This document shows, in pieces, positions 1 to 11,020 of a DNA stretch of 64,000 nucleotides (positions within the stretch are counted from its first letter, which is position 1; each line of letters begins with the position of its first letter). The stretch comes from Zymoseptoria tritici IPO323 (taxonomy: Eukaryota > Ascomycota > Dothideomycetes > Mycosphaerellales > Mycosphaerellaceae), in NCBI RefSeq assembly GCF_000219625.1, contig NC_018212.1, positions 2,002,501 through 2,066,500 of the forward strand, in the 5' to 3' direction. The position numbers and the translations under genes were made by a program. A model generated the notes under the pieces. The model was not told the origin of the DNA. It saw nothing but the letters and a program-made list of their open reading frames with translations, and made no database searches.

Positions 1-879
1 TCGTCGATACTAGAGCGAAGAAGAGGTCGAGAGATGAACTCAGCAAGTGGAGACGTTGTTGTCGGTGGCCTTCGAACCAGATAGCATACTCTTCCGGACA
101 AATACTTGCCCGTATAGCGGCACAGGTTGGCAAGTCGGCGTAGATTCTTTACCGCGAAGATCAAACGGCTCCTTCCCATTGCACAAAGTAGCGATTCATA
201 CAGGCTATGAGATCACCGGGAGTGGTCTATGCGGTCTATCAAGCAAAAGTCCCTCTCAGATTTGAAGCAGAACTTCTGTTGTACCCTTTCGTTACTGCTG
301 ACGCGAAACTGCTATATGTTGTCTTCAGGGTATTGAATACGGTTTTATCACGAAGGTATCCCGTCATTCTGTGGCCACTGACATGTATATCCGGCACAGT
401 GTTGTGATTTGGAACAGCGTTGCAGCATCAGGACGGACGCCGATCATGCCGCAACCAGCCACGCAGTGCCCAAGAGCAGTCGTCTAACGAGTCATCTAAG
501 CCGGGGCTTTCATTTTGCAGGTAGAAGGAGCGGCCTGACCGCTGGCAGGAGAAGCAGCAGAGGAGAAGGTCAGAACGTCTTTGACGATGGTCGACGGAGC
601 ACGTGGTCTCGACTGGCTGTCAATATGTTTGACTTCTTGTCAGTGTGCTCAACTGATGTCTTGTCTCATTTTCGTTGCATATTCCAGAAGAAGGCATCGC
701 TGCAGGACCTTGCAGCCGCTGTCAACAAACAAAGCCAGCTAACCCGCTACGCAAAACATTTCCAACGCCGCGTTTGAAAGCTTTCTTTCGCAATAACAAC
801 ATCTCCATCGCCATTCTCGGGCAAAACAGATCGGCCTTCCACCACCACCATTGTTGCCAAGGTCTTCCACAAACTCGTC
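1..879. other. No gene recognised
   Basis: Only short open frames on both strands, with no codon pattern, splice structure or known motif that I can support. Treated as intergenic or decayed sequence. Confidence 0.4.
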
Positions 880-1203
880 ATGGCTGAGAACACGGAGGCA
901 CAATCCGCCGCCCAAGAAGTCATGCTTAATGCCCAGCTCCTCCACCCAACTCATCGCAATCTCTCCAGCCAACCGACCAGAAGCTCCGTCCTGCACACGA
1001 TACGACTAGTCAACGGCCACTTCGGTAGCGCGATGCAGGAAAAGCGCTCGATGCCGCGCAGCTTGCCGTGCATTTGCAGCCGGGAGGCGGCCATCTATCG
1101 CCAGCGGTTGGCCGATGAGGCGGCGTTGGGTGTCATGGGTGGTAGACGGTCAGCGTGCGGAGTTTTGGGCATCCTAAGAAATCACCGGGAGCGATGGTTT
1201 TGA
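880..1203 (+). CDS. Hypothetical 107-aa ORF, weak
   Basis: An ATG in a reasonable fungal context (cgtcATGG) opens a 107-residue frame whose first 50 residues are Gln/Ala/Ser-rich and look coding. The last 40 residues are Arg/Cys-rich and look less so. An alternative frame is open over the second half, so a splice or a frame break near position 1010-1030 is possible. No family recognised and no partner nearby. It may be a remnant or chance. Confidence 0.22.
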   Translation: MAENTEAQSAAQEVMLNAQLLHPTHRNLSSQPTRSSVLHTIRLVNGHFGSAMQEKRSMPRSLPCICSREAAIYRQRLADEAALGVMGGRRSACGVLGILRNHRERWF

Positions 1204-2981
1204 AAGCTACATGCTACGTTTCCAAGGGAGGCATCAACTGATAAACACACAGTGGTACTTCAGCGGCCACACGGGTCTCAGAAGCCTCACGAATCGAAAG
1301 TCGATCGTTATCGCCACTCTCCGCTTCATCTCCCTCTCATCTTATTCTTCGAGCTGAACTTCACAACGACGCCCACCCATACGTCCAGAACACCAGCAGC
1401 AAATGCGCAACGCCAGCATACCACGGCCACGAGTATCTACTGCTTGGGAGAAAGAATCTACGACCGCGCACCGACGTCTTTAGGCAACCCATCGATGGCG
1501 TCTGCGAACGTCGACATACCAAGAAAGATAGTGACAGACCGCTTCACCGCACAACATCACAATGAGCACAGAGCGGCGGTCATCTGCATGGACTCTGCAT
1601 CGGCCACATCGACCATGCCGAAAGGTAAGCCCTCCGGTAGCTTTCCCGACATTCCTCCCCAACAACATCAAGCCCGCATGCTCGCATTTCTCGCATGCGG
1701 GTATTCGTTGTTGGGACATTGAACCATTGCTGGACTTCTGGGATCAAAGACTCAAAGAATCAGTTCGTGTCTAAGAAACCGTCGTCGAGGCATACAGATA
1801 TGGTATTTTATGCGTTCTGCTGGTGCTGTCAGGGATCAGTGTGTCATCGCCGTTGCTGATCTGATGTCCGGCAACCCCGAGGAGATGATGCCGGCAGACT
1901 CCCTGCTTCTCCCTTGGTCGGACAGCTTGGATAGGTGAGGATTGCTCGCACAGATCCTGTCGCAAGCAAGCACTCATAAGGTAACACCGAAATCTGCACG
2001 CGAGATCGCAGCTACTAGTGAGTTTGCAGAGCATACTGTCCGTTAGGGCCAGATAGGTGAAGGAGACAGCTATGTCTTGTGGCGGCGGAAGGTAGTCTTG
2101 ACGCTAGATGGTACGGAGCTCTGATTTCTAAATCAAGACCATTGTAACGTCCCCTCGACAAGATATCTTTAACAGACGCATCTGAACCATTGATCACATT
2201 CAACCTCGAGCATTGCCCTTCTTCGTAACGTCGCCGCCGCTACATGACAGACCGCTCGATTGGCCACGGCAACACAGACGCTTAGTCGTGTCCCTTATTC
2301 TCGGGCTTCTCGAGTCCCCGACAACATTTGATCGGTATCGCCGCCGAAGACACCGAGGCCATGCCATTGGTAAAGTGAACGCCGGCGCTAGCTTATGTTC
2401 GCCGGCCAAGGGTAATGCCCGAGGGGAGTCGCCGAGAGGAGTCGCCGAGGAGGAATCGAGCTGGCCGTTCTCGGGATACTCTTGTTATAGGGATTATATG
2501 GTCTCGTACTAGTTGTCTTTAGGTTGCTAGAAGCAAATACATGGAGTTCATTAAACGAGCTTGACATAATTGTAAGGCTCTTCGCTGCAGCTACAATGTG
2601 GCAATGTACTGTAGCTCAGGCACGAAGACAGCGCGAGACCTCCATCGGGATTGATCATGATCATGCCACTAAGCAAGAACGTGCATGTGTAAGACTCAAC
2701 TAGAAGGGACTCGCTCGCTCATCCTGCCAACGCATTGTTTTCGCCGAAGGCAGACTACAGTGCTGCATGTCCTAGATGTAGATTAGCCGTCTTATCCTGC
2801 CTTTCGAGCGATCCATGACGAAACTGTGGATCACTGCTATTCATGCTCGAGTCCTTCTTTTGACCATCGTCTCTTCGGATCGCGAAGTGTGCCAACCTTG
2901 TCCCGGGCCAGAAGATCGATTTAAGGCTTCGATGAGGCAGACGACATCGTGCGTTGTTGGCGGCAGAGAGGGAGATCGTGG
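1204..2981. other. No gene recognised
   Basis: Short ORFs only, on both strands. A GC-rich stretch near 2400-2460 contains a repeated gtcgccgag motif. I see no supported gene, RNA or mobile element. Confidence 0.4.
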
Positions 2982-3530
2982 TTAATAGCAGAAACGCTCG
3001 GAGGTGAAATTAAGTTGAGGGGCAAGATTAGCTTGGAGAGGGAAGTCAGCAAAGAGGTAGAGTATGGGGCTGGAGGACCCATGTCTTATCTTACCAACAG
3101 TCGACGGTTGTCCAGAATATTGAACATTGTCGGTTAAATTTTCTAGTAGACAGCTCCTGAACACACCAAGGCTACGTCGACGTCGATGTACTGGCACGAC
3201 TGAAATGCTCTCGATGTTCGGTGTTGGACAGCGGTGGTCTCGCAATCGTGAGGGTGATGCTGGTACTGCTGGAATGCTGTCGGCGCCGGGTTTTTCGAAG
3301 ATGATTTCCGTGGCGATTTTGTTCGCGAGTCTAGCCAAAGCTGGATCAAGAAACGATACGGTCTCATCGATGGAGGTTTGGCACAATCGGCTTTTGATCG
3401 TGGAGCTGCTTCTCAGGTGCTGTCCAGTCCAGGTCTTTGGGGTGTGGCGATGGCGGAGACATTGATTGCACGATCCGTTAAAGCTTCCAAGAAAACATGG
3501 GACGAGTTCGTGTGTTGAGTGCTGACTCAA
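2982..3530 (-). CDS. Hypothetical protein, 182 aa
   Basis: A 182-codon minus-strand frame. Its middle (about residues 40-110) has a believable mix of aliphatic, acidic and Ser residues and resembles a folded segment. The N-terminus is Cys/His-rich and the C-terminus is basic. No signal peptide, no family recognised. An opposite-strand frame of 112 codons covers the same bases, so strand is not certain. Context is gene-poor. Confidence 0.28.
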   Translation of the reverse strand: MSQHSTHELVPCFLGSFNGSCNQCLRHRHTPKTWTGQHLRSSSTIKSRLCQTSIDETVSFLDPALARLANKIATEIIFEKPGADSIPAVPASPSRLRDHRCPTPNIESISVVPVHRRRRSLGVFRSCLLENLTDNVQYSGQPSTVGKIRHGSSSPILYLFADFPLQANLAPQLNFTSERFCY

Positions 3531-3731
3531 TCATCTTCCAATAGCGGAGCTTGTGCAGCCAACAAAGCTCCAACAAGTGTGAGAGACTTGAAGGACTGGC
3601 TGCACGATCATTGTCCCGGCTGGAGGCTATATCTTCGAAACGAGATGAGACGGTTTAATAACGATGTCGAAGGTAGACGGCGGACAGCCGTGCGTGCCGA
3701 TCACTCGGAACCATCCATGGTCATGATGAAT

Positions 3732-4059
3732 GCTCTCCGGGTCCGCATTTCGCTTTATACCACTGTCTTCGAATAAATTCCCACTGCTCGCCATCTTCCG
3801 GCAAAGCATTTGATCTTGTCGCTCTCATGACCAGCGTGCAGAATGATGTGGATGTTTTTATTGCCATTGGCAGAGTTGCCGATAAGCCAGGGAGATTGGA
3901 GCTGGAATCTCTCCCGGTCATGGTCTGTTTGGGTTGAACGCTCTCCACAACCACATATCGCTTCATACCACTGCCGTCGACTGGGGTGCCACTGCTCGCC
4001 ATGTTCTGCGAATAGATTTGATCGTCTCGTTCTCATAATCAGTGTGGAGGATCAAACGG
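3732..4059. repeat. Tandem duplication, 208-bp unit
   Basis: Two diverged copies start at 3732 and 3940, exactly 208 bp apart. The shared core reads gctctcc, then ataccactg, ccactgctcgccat and tttgatc in the same order and spacing. On the minus strand both copies encode a segment with GEQW, RRQWY and CG.GE in order, but in different frames, because 208 is not a multiple of 3. Confidence 0.8.
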
Positions 4060-4313
4060 TTGTTGTCATCGCTATCGGCTGAGTGGCTGGTGAGCCGGCG
4101 GAGAGTGAAAGCTTGGGGGAGAAGCTGCTGTTGACGGGGCTAGCAGGGGCCTGAGACACGACCGACGGGACGTGGATAACGCAGAGTGAAGATCGTCGCC
4201 GACGGCGACGGCGACGCGGCGGCGTTTCGAACGACAAACGGAGGACTCTATCCAACATCTCCATCGAACATCACAACAACCAGACCACCAACATCCACCA
4301 CAACACCACAAGA

Positions 4314-4571
4314 ATGCCTCTCCTCCTCGAAGCCCTCGAAACACTTTTCGACATCTACACGGAGATGTTTCCCGTGTTAGGGGACAAGATCATCCTCTTG
4401 ATAGTAATCCTCTTGGAGCTCGGAGAAGAACTCGCTTCGTTCGCCCGCCGGGTCTACCAGACCATCCGCTCCCTCCCCCGCCGCATCTACGGAGCCATCA
4501 AGCGCTGGATCGACATCCGCATCGACCGCTGGCATACATTGGGAGATGCGCCGATGGATCTGAGCGACTAG
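4314..4571 (+). CDS. Small membrane-anchored protein, 85 aa
   Basis: A short intronless ORF begins at an ATG preceded by caagA. Residues about 22-40 form one strongly hydrophobic segment (ILLIVILLELGEEL), followed by a basic amphipathic stretch with RRVYQ and RRIYG and an acidic end. That fits a one-pass or membrane-associated peptide. No family recognised. It lies 205 bp upstream of the hydrolase on the same strand. A non-coding origin cannot be excluded for so short a frame. Confidence 0.42.
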   Translation: MPLLLEALETLFDIYTEMFPVLGDKIILLIVILLELGEELASFARRVYQTIRSLPRRIYGAIKRWIDIRIDRWHTLGDAPMDLSD

Positions 4572-4776
4572 AGAAAGAGGTGAGGTCCAGGATCGCGTGG
4601 CTTTGACTCCGAGCCAAATTCTGACTTTCGGCGCTTACAGCTTCCATTTTGACCAGCTCATACCGTTGACGTCGTGCGGGGTCCACGAACCATCAAACCG
4701 AAATACAAGAACCACCACACACTCCTCCCTCCTCGACCTCACCTCTTCCACCATCCCCTCCCCCAACACCGCACCA

Positions 4777-5763
4777 ATGTCCGCCACAGACCTCGCCGAA
4801 ACCTACGACCACAACGGCAAAGCCGTGACCCACCACCGCGCCCGCATAAACGGCATCCGAATGCACTACATTACCGCCGGAACCGGCCCTCCCCTCCTCC
4901 TGCTCCACGGAACCCCGAAGAACAGCTTCTACTGGTACCGACTCTTCCCACTCTTGACAACTCACTTCACACTCGTCGCTCCGGACCTGCGAGGATTCGG
5001 ATATACCGACAAACCGCCCACGACAGAGGGATACACATCACAGGAACAAGCGGATGATGTCGCGGAATTGATGACCCAGTTAGGGCACGAGAAGTTCTAT
5101 CTGCATGGCGAGGATCGTGGGGCGGACTATGCGTATGCTGTGGCGGGATTGTACAGAGATCGAGTGTTGAAGCTCAGTTTCTGCGAGATGTTGCTCAGTG
5201 GATTGGGTCTGGAGGAGAGTTCGTTCTGGACGCCGGAGAATGTAACCGCACAGTATGAGAAGCGAGGGGTTTGGTGTTGGGTGAGTCTGTCTATTCGTTG
5301 CTCCAATTGAAGATCGTGAGTATTGACGACGGATTCGCAGCACCTCTCCTTCTTCGCCATCCCCCATATCCCCGAAATGTTAATCACCGGCAAGGAATCC
5401 GAGTTCTGGGAAATGTTCATCAAACAAGAATGCTACAACCCCACCACCATTTCACCACTCGCACTGAACCACTGGATCGAATGCGTTAAACAACCCGGCT
5501 GCTTACGTGGAATCCTCGAAACCTACAGAGCTGGTTTCAAAAATGGAGAACTCAATCGCAAATTGGCGGAGACGAAGTTGGAAATGCCGGTCATGACGAT
5601 TGGAGCGCCGGAGTTCTTTGGTCCAACGGTGGAGGAGTGTGCGAGAAAGTTTGCGAGGGATGTGAGGAAGAGTGAGATTTATGAGGAGTGTGGGCATAGT
5701 TTGGCGTTGGAGAAGCCGGAGCGGTTGGCGAAAGACTTGAAAGAGTTCTTCTTGGGGGAGTAG
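4777..5763 (+). CDS. Alpha/beta-hydrolase, epoxide hydrolase / haloacetate dehalogenase type
   Basis: Two exons (4777..5280 and 5341..5763) are joined across a 60-nt GT-AG intron and give 308 residues. The start is the ATG in caccaATG; the upstream open frame is low-complexity leader. Visible signature: oxyanion-hole HGTP at residues 44-47, PDLRGFG at 69-75, nucleophile-elbow HGEDRG with Asp113 in the nucleophile position, a helical cap around 140-235, and the base His287 in GHSLALEKPE. Asp as nucleophile is typical of epoxide hydrolases and haloacid/haloalkane dehalogenases in this fold; which substrate is used cannot be read from sequence. It has no signal peptide, so it is probably cytosolic. 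Length and motif order are normal and the gene looks intact. Confidence 0.93.
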
Positions 5764-5915
5764 CCATCGCTGCACTCCAAGCAGAGCAAATCTCAAAACC
5801 TCGCTCACCGATTCATCCACGGTATGTCAAAGACTCCTTCTGGCCTTGAAGCAGTTGTAATTGACACGGCCGATTTGCACAGAACATCCTCGTCACCCCG
5901 CCACCGCCTCATTCC

Positions 5916-6658
5916 TCATTCCCTCAAACCTCTCCGTCGCTGCAATTCCCTGACCGCACCTTTCACATCAGCAGCCAGTTCTTTTCCTAATCTCCTCGTT
6001 ACGATTCTCCTGTTCATTCGCTGTAAGCCGTTGAGTTGTGTTCTGTCGTCCTCAGGTTCCTCCTCGTCGAGCTCGCGGGTCATACGTTCGCCGCTTTGGG
6101 ACATGGAGGGTTGGGTATGGAGTGCTGCCGTCGAACGCCTTCCGCTCATCGCTTCTCGAGACCTGGAAGGAAGTGGGATGGGATGGTTCTCTTCTACGCT
6201 TGAAGAAGAGGTTCGCTGCCGGCCCTCGGAATTTGGTCTCCTCGTTCTCGTGCATTGGCATTCCAATTCCGACCAGGACTCCAGGCACGTTGGAATGCCT
6301 TTCTGGCGAGGTATTTGGCCTGTCGCTTCAGCTTGGAGCCTACTTGCCTCTCCTTGTTGGTGGACGAAGCGCGAGGGGCTCTCTTGGGTCGGGCTGCTTG
6401 TCGACCTCTTGACCGGCATGCTGGTGGCTGAGATGGTGCGTTCAGCGACGGAGACGGACTGTGGAGTTGCGAATGGTCTGTGGCTGGTGGGAGTCTGGTC
6501 GGCTGAGATGCTGCGGTGGATGGCATTGCTGCTGGCTGCCGAGACAAAGATTGCTGTGTTGCTATTGACTCGCCGAGAGATGTATCTGTGAAGCGTACGG
6601 CCTGCGATGGGACTGCAGAGTCGCTGTTTGGGAATCTGGAAGCAGGCTGGCTTTGCAT
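5916..6658 (-). CDS. Uncertain, possibly frame-broken basic protein
   Basis: Three overlapping minus-strand frames each look coding over a different interval: 6658 to about 6230 (Ser/Pro-rich, then KLKRQAKYLARKAF), about 6230 to 6060 (Lys/Arg-rich with PTSFQVSRSDERKAF), and about 6060 to 5916 (DEEEPEDD followed by a basic C-terminus). Read in sequence they suggest one basic, largely disordered protein interrupted by two one-base frame changes; I find no credible GT-AG introns that connect them. A single 347-codon frame also spans the region, so this could be an over-reading of GC-rich sequence. Family not recognised. Confidence 0.28.
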
Positions 6659-6659
6659 G

Positions 6660-7090
6660 ATGAGGTTTGATGGGAAGTATGGTCAGACGCAATCCGTTCA
6701 GGTTTGGCCAGGGCGGAGTGAAGGTGAAGAAGTTCTTTGCGGGATTAAGGGGCGTATGTCCCTCCAAGGGCCGATACATAACTGACCCTGGCTGAGACAA
6801 AGTCGCATTGAATGGAGATATCGGCGCCATGGTCGGGTGTCGTATACAGCAGTATTGCGAACGGCAGAAAGTGGCGCCCACGCTGGACTCCTGCATAAGA
6901 AACATCGTATCCCTGCGTACGACAGCCAGCCTCGCTTCCAACGTTCTCGTCATGTTCAACGCTACGATGAATGCTCAGTGCCGAAGGAGACCAGGCGGAT
7001 TGTCATAGATATGTTGAATATCGTCCATTTCACTTCAACAGTAGTAGGCAGTGAGACCACCGTTACTGCTCCGACAATGCATTTCTCACC
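6660..7090. other. No gene recognised
   Basis: Intergenic stretch between two minus-strand loci. Frames here are short or antisense to the upstream locus. Nothing supported. Confidence 0.35.
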
Positions 7091-7771
7091 TCAGAAAGCA
7101 GGCATCTCACCAGCGCTCTGCTTCGCTCTCGTAATATCAGAGCACCGGTTTAACTCCCATCCCTCCCCAAGAAGCACACGGATCAGAAAGATCCGAAATC
7201 GACCCAGGCTTCGGCCCTCGCGAAACTTTCGCGTGGAGTCGCTATGCTGTCCGTCGTGACCTCCATCGCATCCATTCGACGGAGGTGGGCGGTAGGATTT
7301 AGCAGTCTCCCTCGACAACGGCTTATATTGAGGGATTGACAAAGGAGGATCACCAGCCGCCTTTGCTGCAGCTCTCGTGGCTTCAATATACTGCCCCCAA
7401 AAGAACCTCCCCAATCTCTCCAACGGTCGCTGCAGCCGCGTCGCACACTTCGGATCAGTCGTATACGCGGCTGCTCTTCTGAAGACTTTATCGCACACTG
7501 CTACTCGGTCATAGTTCTCATCCAATCGTAGGCCATCGAGTAAGTCGGCGATGAGATCCTCGGTATGGTTCCATGCCGCTTCGCCCACGATGTCGGAAAT
7601 GTGGTTCGCCAGGTCGTTCGCTTCGTTGAAGCGGGAGCCGTGTTCGTGCAGTATTTGGTAGAGGAGGACTTGGCTTTGCAAGAAGTGGGCTTTGTGAATG
7701 TCTTGCGCGGTTAGGCCGTCGAGGCTGGAAGGCTCTGAAGGAGGTATGCTGGCGGATCGCGTGAGGCTCAT
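7091..7771 (-). CDS. RLQRPLER-family protein, member A (226 aa)
   Basis: An intronless minus-strand gene; I take the ATG that begins MSLTRSAS, although an in-frame ATG lies 24 codons upstream. The conserved core in order is FLQSQVLLYQILHE, EANDLANHISDIVG, a run with EDLIADLLDGLRL, then RLQRPLERLGRFFW. It looks all-helical and soluble. The C-terminal 70 residues are basic and not shared with its relatives. Two paralogues lie at 12643..13239 and 22545..23174 with the same core in the same order. I recognise no described domain, so function is unknown. There is no signal peptide or membrane segment. Confidence 0.72.
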   Translation of the reverse strand: MSLTRSASIPPSEPSSLDGLTAQDIHKAHFLQSQVLLYQILHEHGSRFNEANDLANHISDIVGEAAWNHTEDLIADLLDGLRLDENYDRVAVCDKVFRRAAAYTTDPKCATRLQRPLERLGRFFWGQYIEATRAAAKAAGDPPLSIPQYKPLSRETAKSYRPPPSNGCDGGHDGQHSDSTRKFREGRSLGRFRIFLIRVLLGEGWELNRCSDITRAKQSAGEMPAF

Positions 7772-7843
7772 GGTGGAAAAGATCTGTTCGATCTGTGCGT
7801 TTCGATGTTGATGGAAGCGAGGTATGAGACAGAGGAGGACCAA

Positions 7844-8496
7844 GCCATAAAGGAAGCAGATCAGCGGGACTCATTCACCGCTGCACTGTGGTTCAAGCAG
7901 GGAATGCAGATCGTGCTCGACAAATAAGCCAGATTCCACCTGACGAACGCAAGCAAGACGAGCGGGGCAGTTGTCTGATTTCTCTTGGGGTCTGGTGCTG
8001 TGACAGTCACGATTAGCATGGATGATGGTATTGCAAGTGTGAGTTCGTACACGGCGAGGCTGATGTTTCGATCACGCAGGGCTCGGTGCGGCATGATCGT
8101 CGTGTGCCGATTGATGAGCTTGATACCATGGTGCAGGGCGAGTGGGTCAGTGCTGGTCCCGGAGACAGCGAATATGAAATAAATGGAGACAATTTCAGAG
8201 AGACGGGTGGATATTGATGTGTGGGGAGAGAGGGAGGGGAAGGAAGACCGGAAGGGAGGGGAATGAGGCGATGCAGGAAGAAAACGGCGGAACTCCGCCG
8301 TATTCGGAAGGCCATGCCGGATTGATTCCATGATTCCATGAAAGAATCTGCTCGTGCGACAAGGTCGCTGCCCGCTCTTCCATCGGTTTTTCTGCTTGAA
8401 TACGGTTCGTCCACAATGTATTCCTTGTGTCCTGTCGCAGCCCAACTGCCATGTATATTACCATCCTCCTCTTCCCAATGAATTCCTCTCCCCTCC
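7844..8496. other. Intergenic, between two minus-strand genes
   Basis: This lies between the start of the member-A gene and the 3' end of the Ser/Pro-rich gene. Long frames on the minus strand here are the run-on of the neighbouring gene beyond its true stop. No separate gene supported. Confidence 0.4.
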
Positions 8497-10454
8497 TCAA
8501 GAACTCCCAACCCCCGCCAAAACCAGCACCAAAACCGCAACCGCCTTCTCCAAATCCAACACCCTCCCCACCAATCCCACCACAACAGCCAACACACTCC
8601 TCAAATCCTCCAACCCATCCCCACCCGCCGTCAAGCCCGCGCGATTCAACGCATCCAGTACGACCGCAACATCCCACTCTTGAACTCCTTGCACCTCCGC
8701 CTCGACGGCCGCGAGGTTGGAGAGGGATCCGAGGGACTCGAAGGGTGGGATGGAGAGGAAGGAGAAGAGGGGGAAGAGGGAGAGGAGGGTTGTGGCGGAG
8801 GCGAGGGAGGAGGGGGAGATGGAGGAGGAGAGGGGGATGGTGGTGTTTAGGGCGAGGAGGACGATGGAGAGGTTGAGGGGGATGGGGAGGGTGGTTGTCT
8901 GTGGGAGAGATCTCAGTTTGGGTGTGGTGGGAGGAGGGGAGAGGAAGGGAGCTTACAGTTTGAAGGACAATTGAGGAGGGGGATGTCGCCGATGGGATGG
9001 ATGTAGTTGGAGATGGGACCTCGCCGAGGTCGATGGAGGGGAAGTTTTCCAAGTTGGTCGGGATGATTTGTTCGGTCGATAGCGAGAGCGAGGGGAGAGG
9101 GCTGAGAGTCAAGGATGGGATCGTGCCGTTTGAGAAGAGGGCGGTGGACGGCAGGGATGGCACAGCTGCAGAGGGAGCGCTGGTCAGAGAGAGGGAGGCG
9201 CTGGTGAGGAGCGTCGTTGGTACTGCCGTGGGTCGAGGAAGAAGTCCAGTCAAGCCTGCGCCAATCAGAGAGAGGATTGCTTCGAGTGGAGACTCCTCGT
9301 CATCGTCCGGCAGGAGAGTTGCGGTTGAGGGAGCAGAGAGCGTCGGCAGTGACAAGACGATGGACGAACCATTGAGTGTAGGGAGGATGGTCAGAGAAGG
9401 TACAGCTGGAGTGATGGCGGACACCGAGATTGGTGGCAAGATCAGCGACGCCGTCTGAGTCGGCACAAATGGAACGCCGGTCGCGGCAGAGGCGAAGATG
9501 CTGAAGATGGCGGCAAGCTCGGCACCGATAGACTGCAGAGCTGCATTGCCGATGTTGTCGAAGATGTTGTTGCGGGCAGGACTGGTGGTCAGAGGGGTCG
9601 CTAAGCTGGAAACCTGAGCGCTGGCCAAAGTCAAGGACGGTGCCGCGGGGAGTGAAATATCCGTCGGGAGAGGGACCGAGGGAAGGTTGACGACCGAGAG
9701 GGCAGTCGGTGTGGTCACATCGAGACTCGAAACGCCTGTCGAAAGTGCGATGCTAGGCAAGGCCAGCGAAGGTAGGGGCAGAGCTACCACAGGCAGACTG
9801 GTCTGAGGGAGATCTGTTTCGGGAATGCTAGCTGAAGGTAAAGCTGTCTCCTGCGGGCCTCCTCCAAGCAGTCCCGTGATGCCCGCCAGGATCTCAGAAA
9901 GTCCGGGCAGGTCGAGATTAGCGGGCAAGGTGGCGAGGGAGAGGATCGCCTCGATGTCGGTGACTGCGACGGTGGTCGGGATGGTGAGGGTGATCTCAGA
10001 AGGGAGTGTGGCTTCGGTCGTGGCTGGAAGGGAGACCGATAGATCCTGCGACACGGAGACGCTGGGCAGGGCAGAACTAGATACAGAGACTGTAGGAGTT
10101 GCGCCGGAGATGGCTGTTACATCGACAGACGTCACAGCAGGCGGTGTTGGATCGAGCTCCACGGAGATGGGCGATGGAAGCGGAATAGGCGAGTCGGTGA
10201 GGACGGCGGAGCTGGATTCTGCTGGGATGCTGATCTCCGGGAGAATGCTTAGGACGAGGGTCTCGGAGGAGTAGGAAGCCGAGGTAGAAGTAGGAGCATC
10301 AAACTCAGACGAGGCGTCCACAACGCTCGGTGCTGTGATCGTCAGTACTGGTAGATGTTGAGCAGGACGCAGGACTCTTACCAACTTGGGGCAATGCATA
10401 GGCGGAGCCAAGCAGACCAGCAACGACGCCGGCAAGCATAAATGTGTTCGCCAT
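8497..10454 (-). CDS. Secreted Ser/Pro/Thr/Leu-rich protein, 616 aa
   Basis: Three exons: 10454..10382, 10332..8957 and 8898..8497, with introns of 49 and 58 nt. Both have GTAAG donors and CAG acceptors, and the frame is kept throughout. The first exon encodes a clear signal peptide (MANTFMLAGVVAGLLGSAYA, then LPQ). The mature chain is dominated by Ser, Pro, Thr, Ala, Leu and Val with no charged core, interrupted by hydrophobic helices such as LSEILAGITGLLGGG and LEAILSLIGAGLTGLL. The last 130 residues, after intron 2, are more regular and helical. It is probably a heavily O-glycosylated wall or surface protein; that role is inferred from composition only. Reading through intron 2 would give a longer but implausible His/Pro-rich tail, which I rejected. 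Confidence 0.78.
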
Positions 10455-10607
10455 GGTGACAGATGGTAACCGAGTCGAGTTCGTAGGTAAAGTCGACGAG
10501 TGAGGCGGCAAAGAGGAGCTCTCCAAACTGGGCAGAGGTTCTTCATATACGACATTCATTAGCGGTCCACAATCCTGACTATCCCGACACTCCGGCGATA
10601 TGGTGCA

Positions 10608-10964
10608 ATGGCAAGTCAAACATGCGTGGGGGACCAGATTGGGAACATGCAATCCTCGCAGTCTCGTTTTAAGCCCGACACGCTGGGTCAGGCGGTCGAG
10701 GCGTTCATAGCGAAACCTCCCTTGCTTCGCTGGGTCGACCTGAAGCTGCAAGAATTGAGGCGACGTCTATCTTGCGACGAGGACGATGCTGAAATAAGAT
10801 GGCGCAAGGCGATGACGGTGTGTAAGTCTCGTGGACAGTTCGATGCACAATTTCCACCCATGTTGCAAATCTTGAGGTCGCTGAGTGTGTCTCCCAAGTC
10901 TGCGGCCCTGCAGCTGTCAGCATTCCATGTTCCACGAATAGACCCAGTCAACAACTCTCCGTGA
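10608..10964 (+). CDS. Hypothetical protein, 118 aa
   Basis: A plus-strand frame lying divergently 154 bp from the start of the secreted-protein gene. Residues 20-110 look globular and helical (LGQAVEAFIAK, LKLQELRRRLSCDEDDAEIRW). An antisense frame of similar length exists. No family recognised, no signal peptide. It may be real or may be promoter sequence that happens to be open. Confidence 0.3.
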   Translation: MASQTCVGDQIGNMQSSQSRFKPDTLGQAVEAFIAKPPLLRWVDLKLQELRRRLSCDEDDAEIRWRKAMTVCKSRGQFDAQFPPMLQILRSLSVSPKSAALQLSAFHVPRIDPVNNSP

Positions 10965-11020
10965 TTGCACAAGCAAAAGACTGACCTGGCCAGACTCACG
11001 TCCATCACTTGGCTCCACCC

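Noticed and set aside
8195..8956. A longer 786-codon reading of the Ser/Pro-rich gene
   Set aside because: It reads through a good GTAAGC...CCACAG intron into a His/Pro and then Gly/Cys-rich tail; the spliced frame gives a regular helical C-terminus.
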